A stretch of DNA of 64,000 nt. Source: Aeromonas sanarellii (GTDB lineage Bacteria > Pseudomonadota > Gammaproteobacteria > Enterobacterales > Aeromonadaceae). The DNA is taken from the NCBI RefSeq assembly GCF_000820085.1, contig NZ_CDBN01000050.1, positions 79,925-143,924 on the forward strand, in the 5' to 3' direction. Below the pieces are notes generated by a model. That model was not told the origin of the DNA and searched no databases. It saw only the letters and a list, made by a program, of their open reading frames with translations. The first letter of the stretch is position 1; the number at the start of each line of letters is the position of its first letter. The translations under genes were made by a program, and so were the position numbers. Shown piece by piece: positions 8,162-17,307 of the stretch.

Positions 8162-8560
8162 ATGATGGAAGAGACAAAGCGTCACCCCGATGGGGAACTG
8201 TTGCTGAGAACCCTGGCGATGCCAGCCGATACCAACCCCAATGGCGATATCTTCGGGGGGTGGATCATGTCCCAGATGGATATAGGTGGGGGCATCATGG
8301 CCAAGGAGCTGGCAAAGGGACGCATCTGCACCGTCTCGGTCGAGGGGATGACCTTCCACAGCCCGGTCAAGGTGGGGGACGTGGTGTGCTGCTACGGGCG
8401 CTGCCTGAAGATAGGGCGAAGCTCCATGCGCCTCAAGCTGGAGGTCTGGGTCAAGCCGGTGCTGCGGGAGAACGAGGCCCAGCGCTACTGCGTGACCGAG
8501 GGGGTATTTACCTACGTGGCCATCGACGATCAGGGTAAATCCCGCCCGGTCCCGGTCTGA
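8162..8560 (+). CDS. yciA: Acyl-CoA thioesterase YciA
   Basis: A hot-dog-fold thioesterase hydrolysing short to medium acyl-CoAs. The sequence LLRTLAMPADTNPNGDIFGGWIMSQMDIGGGIMAKE is nearly identical to E. coli YciA over the active-site helix, with the catalytic Asp in NPNGDIFGG. The start at 8162 (MMEETKRHPDGEL) matches the family length of about 132 residues. The upstream in-frame ATGs at 8105 and 8144 would add a non-conserved tail. An ATG at 8165 is the alternative. The gene is monocistronic and convergent with a small gene. Confidence 0.92.
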   Translation: MMEETKRHPDGELLLRTLAMPADTNPNGDIFGGWIMSQMDIGGGIMAKELAKGRICTVSVEGMTFHSPVKVGDVVCCYGRCLKIGRSSMRLKLEVWVKPVLRENEAQRYCVTEGVFTYVAIDDQGKSRPVPV

Positions 8561-8566
8561 TGCGGG

Positions 8567-8791
8567 TCAGATCAGCCGGGCATTGATGATGGATATTTCC
8601 TGCTCAAGCCCGGTTTTTTGCCGTATCATGCGCTCCAGCATCTCTTCCGAGCCGACGCACTGATGGGTGTCAAAGAGGCAGAGATCGCACTGGGGATCCC
8701 GCCTGATCTGATAGACGGTGGAAAGCTCCACTTGATGACAGGTTCCTTGTTGATCATAAAATGTCACGCGGTACTGGTGCTGTCTCGCCAT
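8567..8791 (-). CDS. Small protein of unknown function, 74 aa
   Basis: I do not recognise this protein. It is 74 residues with four Cys (including CDLCLFDTHQC), no signal peptide and no membrane segment. The middle reads TVYQIRRDPQCDLCLFDTHQCVGSEEMLERMIRQKTGLEQEI, which could be a small metal-binding hairpin plus an amphipathic helix. The ATG at 8791 has a GAGGGA about 8 nt upstream. It ends 7 bp from yciA on the opposite strand. Base composition is less GC-rich than the neighbours. It is likely real but could be spurious. Confidence 0.55.
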   Translation of the reverse strand: MARQHQYRVTFYDQQGTCHQVELSTVYQIRRDPQCDLCLFDTHQCVGSEEMLERMIRQKTGLEQEISIINARLI

Positions 8792-8902
8792 GGCGGGATC
8801 CCTCGTGGGTGAGTCGGGCCGGACACGAATAATGAGACTAGTCGGCGATCATGAGCTCTGTGAGGGCCATGGCGCCTTGCAGAGGCAGGTGATTGTTAGC
8901 CA

Positions 8903-9748
8903 ATGAAAAATAGTTATCGGATTCTGGGGACCTCCCTGCTGACACTGGGTCTGGTCGGCTGTTTCGAGGTGCCGGATCAGGATCATCTGGTCACGGCCGC
9001 CGGCATAGTGCCCGGCGCCAACTGCGATCGCCCCCCGCTGGTGGCTCTTGCCTCCACCGCCTTGCCCCGGGAGTTTGGCATCACCGTCTGGAATCTCTAC
9101 AAGGGACAGCGCAAGAACTGGCGCGAAGGGCTGGACCAGTATGCCAAATCCCAGGATCTGGTGCTGCTGCAGGAGTCTGCAACCCGACCCGAGATGCTGG
9201 ACTGGTTGCGGCGAGGCGATTTCCAGTGGCAGCAGTTGCAGGCCTTCACCCAGGGCGGCGTCTCCTTCGGCGTCATGACGGTCGCCAAGACGCCCCAGGC
9301 CTTCGTCTGCGGTGTGCGCTCCCCCGAGCCCCTGCTGCGCATCCCCAAGTCCGGGCTGGTGAGCCTGTATCCCCTGCAGGGGGATCCTGACGGCGTGCTG
9401 GTGGTGAACCTGCACGCGGTCAACTTCGAGTTGGGGATGGCCACCTTCCGCGAGCAGCTCAACGATCTGACTGCCCTCGTCCATCGCCACCAGGGGCCGG
9501 TCATTCTGGCCGGGGATTTCAACACCTGGAGCGACAAGCGGGAATTCTGGCTGAACAAGCTGGTGGGAGAGCTCGGGCTGCAGGAGGCCGTCCCGGTGCC
9601 CGACTTGCGCCGCACCGCCTTCGGCCGCCCGCTGGACCACCTCTACTACCGCAACCTGGATCTGGTGGAGGTGAGTTCCCCGGCCACCGATTCCTCGGAT
9701 CACAATCCCATCCTGGCACGTTTCGCGGCCCAGGCCATCACCCCCTGA
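8903..9748 (+). CDS. yafD: YafD-like endonuclease/exonuclease/phosphatase-fold lipoprotein
   Basis: A member of the EEP (DNase I-like) fold. The N-terminus MKNSYRILGTSLLTLGLVGCF is a lipoprotein signal with a lipobox ending LVGC, so the protein should be membrane-anchored outside the cytoplasm. E. coli YafD lacks such a lipobox as far as I recall. Fold motifs are visible: VWNLYKG, DLVLLQESAT (catalytic Glu), NLHAVNFELG, ILAGDFNTW (Asp/Asn pair) and the terminal SDHNPI (catalytic His). FGRPLDHLYYR matches YafD closely. The substrate is unknown. A terminator shared with mltD follows. Confidence 0.82.
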   Translation: MKNSYRILGTSLLTLGLVGCFEVPDQDHLVTAAGIVPGANCDRPPLVALASTALPREFGITVWNLYKGQRKNWREGLDQYAKSQDLVLLQESATRPEMLDWLRRGDFQWQQLQAFTQGGVSFGVMTVAKTPQAFVCGVRSPEPLLRIPKSGLVSLYPLQGDPDGVLVVNLHAVNFELGMATFREQLNDLTALVHRHQGPVILAGDFNTWSDKREFWLNKLVGELGLQEAVPVPDLRRTAFGRPLDHLYYRNLDLVEVSSPATDSSDHNPILARFAAQAITP

Positions 9749-9768
9749 GGTTCGATGGAATGCAGATA

Positions 9769-9800
9769 AAAAAATACCCCGCACTCGCGGGGTATTTTTT
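9769..9800. terminator. Bidirectional terminator between yafD and mltD
   Basis: AAATACCCCGC, loop ACTC, GCGGGGTATTTTTT with A and T tracts on both sides. It separates the convergent yafD and mltD. Confidence 0.9.
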
Positions 9801-9817
9801 TGGGTTTTGATGAGCGA

Positions 9818-11365
9818 TCAGCTGTTGTTCTTCACGAACAGGGTCAGCTCCTGACCCGGCTTGAGGTAGTCGCTCTTGCCGAGCTGATTCCAGCGCATTA
9901 CGTCGTTGACGGCGACCTGGAAACGGGCGGCGATAGAGGAGAGGGAGTCACCGCGGCGCACCTGGTACACCATGGACTTGTTGCTGCCCTTGCCTTGCTT
10001 GGGCCAGACCACCAGCTTCATGCCTGGCTTCAGGGACGACTTGGCGTTCAACCCGTTCCACTTGGCCAGATCGGCGTGGGTGACCCCGTGTGCCTGGCTG
10101 ATGCTCCACAGATTGTCGCCGGAGCGCACCCGGTAATGCACCTTGCTGCCACTGCGGCTCGCCAGTTGCTGCGGCTTGCTCTGGGCGGTCTGGCTCACCA
10201 TGGCTTTGCCGCCATTGGGGATGATCAGGCTCTGGCCACGGCGCAGGTTGTTGCCGCGCAGATTGTTCGCGAGCTTGAGCTGCTGCACGCTCACCCCGTG
10301 ATTCTGGGCGATGCGGGACAGGGTGTCGCCGCTGGTGACCTGATAGGAACGCACACCTCGGGTTCGCTCACGCTGGGGCAGATCGGCCAGGGCCAGCTCC
10401 AGCGTATCGGCATACTCGACGGGCACCAACAGGTTGTAGGGACCCCGCGGCGAGGTCATGCCCCGCTTGAGTGCCGGGTTGAGCGCCTTGAGCTGGGAGG
10501 CGGAAATGCCCGCCAGCTGCGCCGCCACGTTCAGATCGATCTGGCCACCTGTGTTGATGGTCCGCAGCTGCGGCTTGTTGGCCAGCACCGGCAGGGTGAC
10601 ATTGTATTGGTCCGCATTGCGGATCATGTCGGCCATGGCCAGGATCTTGGGCACATACATCCGCGTCTCGCGGGGCAGGTCCAGGGACCAGTAATCGGTC
10701 GGCCGGCCCGCCCGCTCGTTGCGTACGATGGCATTGCGCACCCGACCTTCGCCCGCGTTGTAGGCAGCCAGGGTCTGCAGCCAGTCGCCGTCGAAGAAAC
10801 GGTTCAGGTACTCCAGGTAGTCCAGTGCGGCATTGGTGGAGGCCAGGACGTCGCGTCGGCCGTCGTACCAATTGTCGTGGCGCAGGCCGAAATTCTTGCC
10901 GGTCGCAGGAACGAACTGCCAAAGACCGACCGCATTGCTGCGGGAGCGGGCATTGGGATCGAACATGCTCTCGATCATGGGGATGGTAATAAGCTCCATT
11001 GGCAGCTCACGCCGTTCGATTTCCTCTACCATCAGATACAGGTAGGGCTCAGCCCGGCTGGCAATGGTCGCCATATGCTTATCATTGCGCAACAACCAAT
11101 CACGCTGTTGCCGGACACGGGCGTTATCGTACGAGTCCAGCTGCATATCATCGCTGATACGCACCCACAGGTTATCAGTGTCATCCAGCTCTTCTATCTG
11201 TTCGTCGCCGAACAGCATGCGCGAAGAGTGTTTCTTGTACGTTTTCTTGCTGACTTGGGGGGATTTCATCGGCTCGATTGCCGTTACCGCCCGGTCATCC
11301 TGATGGCTCAGGTTTTGACAGCCGCTGAGAAACAGCGCCGCCAATAAGGCCGTTCGTAGCTTCAT
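9818..11365 (-). CDS. mltD: Membrane-bound lytic murein transglycosylase D
   Basis: An outer-membrane lipoprotein that cleaves peptidoglycan glycan strands. The signal ends in a lipobox (AALFLSGCQNLS). The SLT domain (about 110-260) has ITIPMIESMFDPNARSRSNAVGLWQFVPATG with the catalytic Glu, then LAAYNAGEGRVRNA. Three LysM domains follow, each starting VxSGDxL or VRRGDSL (about 340-385, 400-445 and 465-512). E. coli MltD has two at about 450 residues, so at 515 residues this form has one extra. It lies upstream of gloB as in E. coli, on the same strand here. Confidence 0.93.
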   Translation of the reverse strand: MKLRTALLAALFLSGCQNLSHQDDRAVTAIEPMKSPQVSKKTYKKHSSRMLFGDEQIEELDDTDNLWVRISDDMQLDSYDNARVRQQRDWLLRNDKHMATIASRAEPYLYLMVEEIERRELPMELITIPMIESMFDPNARSRSNAVGLWQFVPATGKNFGLRHDNWYDGRRDVLASTNAALDYLEYLNRFFDGDWLQTLAAYNAGEGRVRNAIVRNERAGRPTDYWSLDLPRETRMYVPKILAMADMIRNADQYNVTLPVLANKPQLRTINTGGQIDLNVAAQLAGISASQLKALNPALKRGMTSPRGPYNLLVPVEYADTLELALADLPQRERTRGVRSYQVTSGDTLSRIAQNHGVSVQQLKLANNLRGNNLRRGQSLIIPNGGKAMVSQTAQSKPQQLASRSGSKVHYRVRSGDNLWSISQAHGVTHADLAKWNGLNAKSSLKPGMKLVVWPKQGKGSNKSMVYQVRRGDSLSSIAARFQVAVNDVMRWNQLGKSDYLKPGQELTLFVKNNS

Positions 11366-11434
11366 CTCGCTCAGGTCATCTATGGAAAAACAGCTCGCAT
11401 CATAAGGGGCAATGCCCCCCTGATCAAGGTTTGT

Positions 11435-12199
11435 TCAAAAAACGTCCTTCCAGGCCCGCAGGACGGTGAAGGTATCCTCCGGATTTTCCAAGCATTTCAG
11501 GGCGTATTTTTCAGCAGAAAATTTCACTGAGTCCTGCTCGCAGCGCAGAAAAACATTGAAATGCCGCTCATCCCCCAGTCGGGAGGGGAGACTCGGCAGG
11601 CCCTGCTGGCGCAGCTTGCTGATCACCCCGATCTGCCGCTGGATCGCCGGGTTGTCCGGCTCGACCGCATGGGCGAAACGCAGGTTGGCGAGGGTGTATT
11701 CGTGGGCGCAATAAAGGAGGGTGTCGTCGGGCAGGGCCGCGAGCCGTTGCAGGGAGCCGTACATCTGGGCCGGGGTACCCTCGAACAGGCGGCCGCAACC
11801 GGCACTGAAGAGGGTATCGCCACAAAACAGCATGCCCTGGCCGTAATAGGCGATGTGGCCATGGGTGTGGCCGGGCAGGTGGAAGACGTCGAGACTCAGG
11901 CCATGCCAGTCGATCCTGTCACCGTCATCGAGCCACTGGCCGTGATGCTCCGGCATGGGGTCATGCTTGGGGCCATAGAGGCGGGCGTGCGGGAAATGGT
12001 GCAGCAGATCCGAGACGCCGCCGACGTGATCGCGATGGTGGTGGGTCAGCAGGATGGCGTCGAGCACCAACCCCAGTGCCTCCAGTCGCGCCAGCACCGG
12101 GGCGGCCTCGCCCGGATCGACGACCAGGCAGTGATTCTCGTGGCGGATCAACCAGATGTAGTTGTCGTTAAAGGCGGGAACTGTGATGACGGTATACAT
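11435..12199 (-). CDS. gloB: Hydroxyacylglutathione hydrolase (glyoxalase II)
   Basis: Hydrolyses S-lactoylglutathione to D-lactate and glutathione, the second step of methylglyoxal detoxification. The zinc motif THHHRDHVGG is intact, as are HLPGHTHGHIAY and FCGDTLFSAGCGRLFEGTP. The start at 12199 (MYTVITVPAFNDNYIWLI) gives 254 residues, matching the family. The frame extends 21 codons upstream without similarity. It is divergent from yafS with an 80-bp spacer, as in E. coli. Confidence 0.95.
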   Translation of the reverse strand: MYTVITVPAFNDNYIWLIRHENHCLVVDPGEAAPVLARLEALGLVLDAILLTHHHRDHVGGVSDLLHHFPHARLYGPKHDPMPEHHGQWLDDGDRIDWHGLSLDVFHLPGHTHGHIAYYGQGMLFCGDTLFSAGCGRLFEGTPAQMYGSLQRLAALPDDTLLYCAHEYTLANLRFAHAVEPDNPAIQRQIGVISKLRQQGLPSLPSRLGDERHFNVFLRCEQDSVKFSAEKYALKCLENPEDTFTVLRAWKDVF

Positions 12200-12279
12200 G
12201 GCTCGGCTTCTCTTTTGTGTTCTTTGGGGATGGGATCTTATATAACTGGATGGCATTCGCACCCCGGATTGGTTCCATT

Positions 12280-13002
12280 ATGCAGCTGGCACGTACCGAA
12301 CAACAGATCGCGATCCCGACCAGCTGGTCGGCACTGCCCATGGGGGACTGGGTGGCTGCCGAGCTTCAGGAGAGGCTCGACAACTGGTGCCCCCATCTGT
12401 TTGGCTATCACCTGCTGAAAATTGGCGCCCTGAGCGCCGAGCTCTCCTGCGGTTGTTCCACCATTCGTCACCAGATCGGGGTCGCCCCCGGCGGGCGGCT
12501 GCTGGATATCCTGGGTGATCCGCTCGCCCTGCCGGTGCGCTCCGGCAGCGTGGATGCCTGTCTGCTCGCCCACTGCCTCGACTTCTCGCCGGATCCCCAT
12601 CAGGTGCTGCGCGAAGCCGAGCGGGTGCTGACCGACGATGGCTGGCTCATCGTCAGCGGTTACAACCCCCTCAGTCTGGTGGGGATTGGCCACTACCTGC
12701 CTTTCATGCGGCGCCATCTGCCCTGGTCCGCCCGCATGTTCACCCCCGCGCGGGTGACCGACTGGCTGCAACTGCTCGGGTGCGAGGTGATGTTTGACGA
12801 ACGGTTCGGCTTCTCCTTCATGGGCAGGCAGAGCCGGATAGGCTGGTGGCGGGAGAGCCTGGGACGGGACTATTGCCGCTCCCTGGCGTCCGTCTACGTG
12901 ATTGCCGCCCGCAAGCGGCGCTTCCCCGTCACCCCGGTGCGTCGCCGCTGGCGCCTGCCGGAGCCGATGGCGGCGCCGGGCATGGCGCGGCAGGGGGGCT
13001 AG
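12280..13002 (+). CDS. yafS: SAM-dependent methyltransferase YafS
   Basis: A class I methyltransferase-like protein of 240 residues. The ATG at 12280 gives MQLARTEQQIAIPTSW, matching E. coli YafS. Upstream in-frame ATGs at 12217 and 12250 lack similarity. Visible family features are YHLLKIGALSAEL, DPLALPVRSGSVDACLLAHCLDF and REAERVLTDDGWLIVSGYNPLSLVG. The glycine-rich SAM loop is degenerate, as in E. coli YafS. The substrate is unknown. It lies between gloB and rnhA, a conserved order. Confidence 0.85.
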   Translation: MQLARTEQQIAIPTSWSALPMGDWVAAELQERLDNWCPHLFGYHLLKIGALSAELSCGCSTIRHQIGVAPGGRLLDILGDPLALPVRSGSVDACLLAHCLDFSPDPHQVLREAERVLTDDGWLIVSGYNPLSLVGIGHYLPFMRRHLPWSARMFTPARVTDWLQLLGCEVMFDERFGFSFMGRQSRIGWWRESLGRDYCRSLASVYVIAARKRRFPVTPVRRRWRLPEPMAAPGMARQGG

Positions 13003-13008
13003 CCTGCC

Positions 13009-13473
13009 TCAGGGCTGGTAGCCTTCGTCTTCGGCAAGCTGCTTGCCGCTGGCGGCTTCCCGGGCCAGCTCGTCGCAGCGTTCGTTCTCCGGGTGACCCG
13101 AGTGACCCTTGACCCAGAGCCATTCGATCTGGTGACGCGCCACTTCCGCATCCAGCGCCTGCCAGAGATCGACGTTCTTGACCGGCTGGCGGTTGGCGGT
13201 CATCCAGCCTTTCTTCTTCCAGCCGATGATCCACTGGGTGATGCCCTGACGCACATACTGGCTGTCTGTGGTGAGCCGCACCCGGCAGGGTTCGTTCAGG
13301 GTGCGCAGCCCCATGATGGCGGCCATCAGTTCCATCCGGTTGTTGGTAGTCAATCGGAAGCCAGCTGAGATCTCCTTGCGATGCTTGCCGTAGACCATGA
13401 CGGCGCCGTAGCCGCCGGGCCCCGGGTTGCCGAGGCAGGAACCATCCGTGAATAAATCAATGTGTTTCAACAT
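13009..13473 (-). CDS. rnhA: Ribonuclease HI
   Basis: Degrades the RNA strand of RNA-DNA hybrids. The protein has 154 residues. All four carboxylate catalytic residues are present at their E. coli positions: D10 (LFTDGS), E48 (NRMELM), D70 (TTDSQY) and D134 (ERCDELA). The basic protrusion ([17 protein letters not shown]) is also present. It is divergent from dnaQ with a 75-bp spacer, the enterobacterial rnhA-dnaQ arrangement. Confidence 0.97.
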   Translation of the reverse strand: MLKHIDLFTDGSCLGNPGPGGYGAVMVYGKHRKEISAGFRLTTNNRMELMAAIMGLRTLNEPCRVRLTTDSQYVRQGITQWIIGWKKKGWMTANRQPVKNVDLWQALDAEVARHQIEWLWVKGHSGHPENERCDELAREAASGKQLAEDEGYQP

Positions 13474-13548
13474 GAGTGATCAGTCTGTTTTAGCCAAAGG
13501 CTTGGGGTAAACTAGCGAGTAAAACCGAAGTTTGACATGGATTTGATC

Positions 13549-14283
13549 ATGAGCACACCCCAACTGAACCGCCAGATCATTCTGGATACCGAAACCACCG
13601 GCATGAACACAGCGGGCGGTCCCGTCTACCTCGGGCACCGCATCGTCGAGATCGGCTGCGTGGAGGTGATCAACCGCAAACTGACCGGCAACCACTTCCA
13701 CGTCTATATCAAGCCGGATCGGCTGGTGGACCCTGAAGCCGTCGCGGTACACGGCATCACGGATGCCTTCCTGGCCGACAAGCCCTCCTTCAGCCAGATA
13801 GCGGATGACTTCATCGAGTTCATCCGCGGTGCCGAGCTCATCGCCCACAACGCCCCCTTCGACGTGAGCTTCATGGACTATGAGTTCAGCAAGTTAGGCC
13901 TCGACTTCAAGACGGCGGATATCTGCGGCATCACGGATACCCTGGCGATGGCGCGGGATCTCTTCCCGGGCAAGCGCAACAACCTGGATGTGCTGTGCGA
14001 TCGCTACGGCATCGACAACTCCCATCGCACCCTGCACGGCGCCTTGCTCGATGCGGAGATCCTGGCGGACGTCTACCTGCTGATGACGGGTGGCCAGACC
14101 AAGCTCAACCTGGCCAGCGAGAGCAACGAGAGCGACAGCAACCAGGACACCGGCATTCGCCGCCTGGAGGGCAACCGCGCGCCTCTCAGGGTGGTGCGGG
14201 CCAGCGAGGAGGTGGTGGCGACCCACGAGGCCAGGCTGGACCTGGTACAGAAGAAGGGAGGTGCCTGCCTGTGGCGGCAATGA
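13549..14283 (+). CDS. dnaQ: DNA polymerase III epsilon subunit (proofreading exonuclease)
   Basis: The 3'-5' exonuclease of the replicative polymerase core. Exo I (LDTETTGM), Exo II (HNAPFDVSFMDYEF) and Exo III-epsilon (HGALLDAEILADVY) are intact. The C-terminal alpha-binding tail ends ARLDLVQKKGGACLW. MSTPQLNRQ from 13549 matches the E. coli start; an in-frame ATG at 13537 is possible. Neither has a strong ribosome site, as in E. coli. The 3' end overlaps the next gene by 13 bases. Confidence 0.96.
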   Translation: MSTPQLNRQIILDTETTGMNTAGGPVYLGHRIVEIGCVEVINRKLTGNHFHVYIKPDRLVDPEAVAVHGITDAFLADKPSFSQIADDFIEFIRGAELIAHNAPFDVSFMDYEFSKLGLDFKTADICGITDTLAMARDLFPGKRNNLDVLCDRYGIDNSHRTLHGALLDAEILADVYLLMTGGQTKLNLASESNESDSNQDTGIRRLEGNRAPLRVVRASEEVVATHEARLDLVQKKGGACLWRQ

Positions 14284-15536
14284 GTTCGCTCTGGGGCGGC
14301 CTGTTGCTGCTGGCCTCCCTCTCGGCCTCGGCCAACGAGGTATTCGCACCCTCCGACATCCCCCTGCTCGACAACCGCTTTCGCATCGATTATGGCGTGA
14401 AGGAGATCACCTTCATCATCACCCGCAAGCCGGGTACCCCCTCGGTGATCCTGGTGCGGCCCGATGGCAGCAAGCTCTATGTGGGCAAGGTCAGGCCGCC
14501 GGAGGTGGGCTGGCTGGCTCTCAAGGATCAGGATCTCATCACGGTGCGCAACCCTATGCCGGGCCCCTGGCAGGCCATCGGTGAGGTGGACTCCGACAAC
14601 CGGGTGCGCCTGCTCTCCGATATCCGGGTCGCAAGCGAGCCGCTGCCGGCCCGCCTCTATCAGGGGGAGCGGGTCAAGCTGCAATCCCGGCTGCTGATCG
14701 ACGGTGCGTCGCCGGGGGCCGGCTACTACCTCTCGGATCTCGGCATGACGGTGAAGCTGCAGCAATTCAACGATGCGGCCCAGCGCGGGGAGCCCATATT
14801 CGAGGAGACGCTCGGCCATTATCTGGACGATGGCAAGGGGCTTGACGAGGTGCCGGGAGACGGCGTGCTGACCGCCGAGGCCGTGCTGGACGTGCCGGCA
14901 GGCAAGTATCGCGCCCTCTACAGCACGGGCAACGAGGTGTTCTCCCGCGCCGAGTCACAGCAGGTGCTGCTCTATCCTTTGCCGGTGAGCTACACCCTGG
15001 CTGCCCCCTCGGGTGATGCGGGGGCCAGGCTGTCGCTGGTCATCGATGGGGAGGAGCTGGATCCGGCCTCAGTGGTGATCCAGGGCAAGGCCAGCGACGG
15101 CACCGGGCGCAGCCTGGACTTCAGCGAGGTGGCGAAGGAGCCTAGCTTCGGCGTCGATCTCTCCGCCCTCAAGGGGGCGGGCCAGTATCAGGTGGAGGCC
15201 ACCCTGTTCGCCACGACCCGGCTCGGCCGTGAAGTGCGGCTGCAGCTGCCGGTCAAGTCGTTCACCATCATGCCGCCACCGGCCCCCGTTCCCTCGGCGG
15301 CTCCGGCCACCTCGGCGGCCAAGCCGGCCAAGGCCAAGTTTGAGGAGCGTGAGAGTCCTGTCTGGCTGCCCTGGGCCCTGGGGGGCGGGGGTGTGCTGCT
15401 GCTCTTGCTGGGGGCGGGCGGCTTCATCCTGCTGCAGAAGCGCCGCACCCTGCGCAAGGCGATGGCAGCGCAGAAGGCGCAGCACGCCGAGGTCGCCCCG
15501 GCGCCCAAGCTGGATCTCAATCTGCCGGAGCAATAG
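14271..15536 (+). CDS. TIGR03503-like membrane-anchored protein
   Basis: A protein of about 420 residues with an N-terminal signal peptide (LLLLASLSASANE), a long extracytoplasmic beta-rich region and one C-terminal membrane helix (about 368-390, LPWALGGGGVLLLLLGAGGFILL). A basic cytoplasmic tail follows. It resembles the uncharacterised TIGR03503 family of gammaproteobacteria; recognition is from memory. The start is probably GTG at 14271, because GGGAGG (14256-14261) is well spaced for it. The ATG at 14280, which overlaps the dnaQ stop, would be 19 nt away. Translational coupling to dnaQ is likely. Function unknown. Confidence 0.7.
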   Translation: MAAMSSLWGGLLLLASLSASANEVFAPSDIPLLDNRFRIDYGVKEITFIITRKPGTPSVILVRPDGSKLYVGKVRPPEVGWLALKDQDLITVRNPMPGPWQAIGEVDSDNRVRLLSDIRVASEPLPARLYQGERVKLQSRLLIDGASPGAGYYLSDLGMTVKLQQFNDAAQRGEPIFEETLGHYLDDGKGLDEVPGDGVLTAEAVLDVPAGKYRALYSTGNEVFSRAESQQVLLYPLPVSYTLAAPSGDAGARLSLVIDGEELDPASVVIQGKASDGTGRSLDFSEVAKEPSFGVDLSALKGAGQYQVEATLFATTRLGREVRLQLPVKSFTIMPPPAPVPSAAPATSAAKPAKAKFEERESPVWLPWALGGGGVLLLLLGAGGFILLQKRRTLRKAMAAQKAQHAEVAPAPKLDLNLPEQ

Positions 15537-15550
15537 CCCCAGTGCATTGC

Positions 15551-15579
15551 GAAGAAGCCGCCCGATGGGCGGCTTCTTC
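15551..15579. terminator. Intrinsic terminator
   Basis: GAAGAAGCCGCCC, loop GAT, GGGCGGCTTCTTC: a perfect 13-bp stem between the convergent TIGR03503-like and HD-GYP genes. The trailing T tract is short. Confidence 0.75.
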
Positions 15580-15616
15580 ATGATGGCGAGGTGGCGGCGC
15601 GGGGAACACAAAGATA

Positions 15617-17134
15617 TCAGTGGGCGCCGATATAGATGTCCTTGTACTGCTCGCGGATGTCGAGGAACTTCTCCAGATTGGCCAGCATCAGATCCACCAG
15701 ATGGGGATCGAAGTGCTCACCCTTCTCCTCCTTGATCAGCGCCAGCACCTGTTCCAGCGGCCAGGCCCGTTTGTAGCAGCGATCCGAGCCCAGGGCATCG
15801 AACACGTCCGCCAGGGCGACGATGCGCCCCTCCAGCGGGATGGCGTCACCCTTGAGCCCGCGGGGGTAGCCGGTGCCGTTCCACTTCTCGTGATGGTTGC
15901 CGGCGATGGTGGCACCTATCTGGAACAGCGCCAGATCACTGCCGGAGAGCATGTCCTGCCCCAGCTGGGCATGGGTCTTCATGATCTCCCACTCCTCCGG
16001 GGTGAGCTTGCCCGGCTTGTGCAGGATGGCGTCCGGGATCCCCACCTTGCCGATGTCGTGCAGGGGGGAGGCGCGCTTGATGAGTTCACACCTCTCCTCG
16101 TTCATGCCGAGCAACTGGCAGAACAGCTCGGTGTAGAGGGCCACCCGCTTGACGTGCAGGCCGGACTCCTTGGAGCGGCTCTCCACCAGCTCGCCGATGC
16201 GGTAGATGATCTCGCGCTGGTTGTCGCCGATCACCTCGTTGAGCCGGATGTTCTCCAGCGCCACTATGATGTTCTCGGTGAACAGGCTCAGCAGGCCGGT
16301 GTCCATCTGGCTGAGAGGACGGGTGGTCTCGATGTGGAACAGCAGGTGGTGACGGGGGTTCTGGCAATAGAGCACCATCTGGTTGCCGTCGTAGACATTG
16401 GCCCCCCTGGTCATGGCGTGGCGCAGTATGGCCGGGGCATCGGAGAGCAGCAGGGCCGGGCCGTCGCTGAGCAGGGGCTCCAGTACCTGATCCCGCACCT
16501 CGTAGGCCAGGTGCTTCACGTCGTAGATCTGGGACTCTTCCAGGTTGAGCAGGGCGCTGAGCTGGGTCTGCGCCCCCTCGACGAACTGGCGCAGGGCGCG
16601 CTGCTCGAAGATCCCCTTGGAGGCTTCGATGACCTTCTCCAGTCCCTGGCGATTGCTCTCCAGGGTGCGGATGTCCCGGTAGGAGCGCAGGCTGGCGCGC
16701 AGCAGGGTGCGCAGCTTCTGGGAGGTGAGCTCGGTCTTGTCCTTGTAGTCGTTGATGTCGTAGTTGGTGACGACGTCATCTTCCGGGGCCTGACCGGGCT
16801 GGCCGGTTCGCAGCACGATGCGAACCATCTTGTTTTGCAGCTCGTCGCGGACGAACTTGACCACCTCGAGACCGGCGTGGTCGGCTTCCATGACGACGTC
16901 GAGCAGCAGCAGGGCGACATCCGGCGTGATGGCGAGCAGCGCCTTGGCCTCGGCGGCGGAATAGGCGTGCAGGAAATCAATGGGTTTGCCGTCGAACTCG
17001 AACTTGTTCAGGGTGATCTTGGTGATGCGGTGAACTTCGGGTTCGTCGTCCACTATCATCACCTTCCAGCCGGCGGGGCGCTCTGCTGATGTGGGAAGAT
17101 CGTCATCGTCAATAATCAGGATTTGATCATCCAT
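15617..17134 (-). CDS. Response regulator with DUF3369-like middle and HD-GYP domain
   Basis: A 505-residue phosphorylation-controlled c-di-GMP phosphodiesterase candidate. The receiver domain (about 22-150) has the acidic pair IVDDEPE and LLLDVVMEADH with the phospho-Asp. A DUF3369-type middle (about 165-315) follows. The HD-GYP domain (about 320-500) contains SPLHDIGKVGIPD and HHEKWNGTGYPRGLKG, the complete signature. An SD-like AGGA precedes the ATG at 17134. No partner kinase is adjacent. It is the second of three c-di-GMP proteins in the window. Confidence 0.88.
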   Translation of the reverse strand: MDDQILIIDDDDLPTSAERPAGWKVMIVDDEPEVHRITKITLNKFEFDGKPIDFLHAYSAAEAKALLAITPDVALLLLDVVMEADHAGLEVVKFVRDELQNKMVRIVLRTGQPGQAPEDDVVTNYDINDYKDKTELTSQKLRTLLRASLRSYRDIRTLESNRQGLEKVIEASKGIFEQRALRQFVEGAQTQLSALLNLEESQIYDVKHLAYEVRDQVLEPLLSDGPALLLSDAPAILRHAMTRGANVYDGNQMVLYCQNPRHHLLFHIETTRPLSQMDTGLLSLFTENIIVALENIRLNEVIGDNQREIIYRIGELVESRSKESGLHVKRVALYTELFCQLLGMNEERCELIKRASPLHDIGKVGIPDAILHKPGKLTPEEWEIMKTHAQLGQDMLSGSDLALFQIGATIAGNHHEKWNGTGYPRGLKGDAIPLEGRIVALADVFDALGSDRCYKRAWPLEQVLALIKEEKGEHFDPHLVDLMLANLEKFLDIREQYKDIYIGAH

Positions 17135-17270
17135 TACGCAATCCTGTGTGTGATCCTGTGCTTACCTTAACCGCTTCATTCAAGATAAGAAACGGCTAGA
17201 TATCCAAAATATGATCCCGCCGGTTTATCTCCCTTCTCCGGTCTCAATCGGGCAGAGCGCACCATGAAAA

Positions 17271-17291
17271 ACGCCTCCCGGAGGGAGGCGT
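17271..17291 (-). terminator. Terminator of fadE
   Basis: ACGCCTCCC, loop 3 nt, GGGAGGCGT, followed on the minus strand by five T residues. It lies 17 bp after the fadE stop. Confidence 0.85.
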
Positions 17292-17307
17292 GTTGACATG
17301 CAGGGGA

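Noticed and set aside
9800..11347. Open frame of 515 codons on the plus strand over mltD
   Set aside because: It mirrors mltD codon by codon. MltD has a lipobox, catalytic motif and LysM repeats; the antisense product has nothing recognisable.
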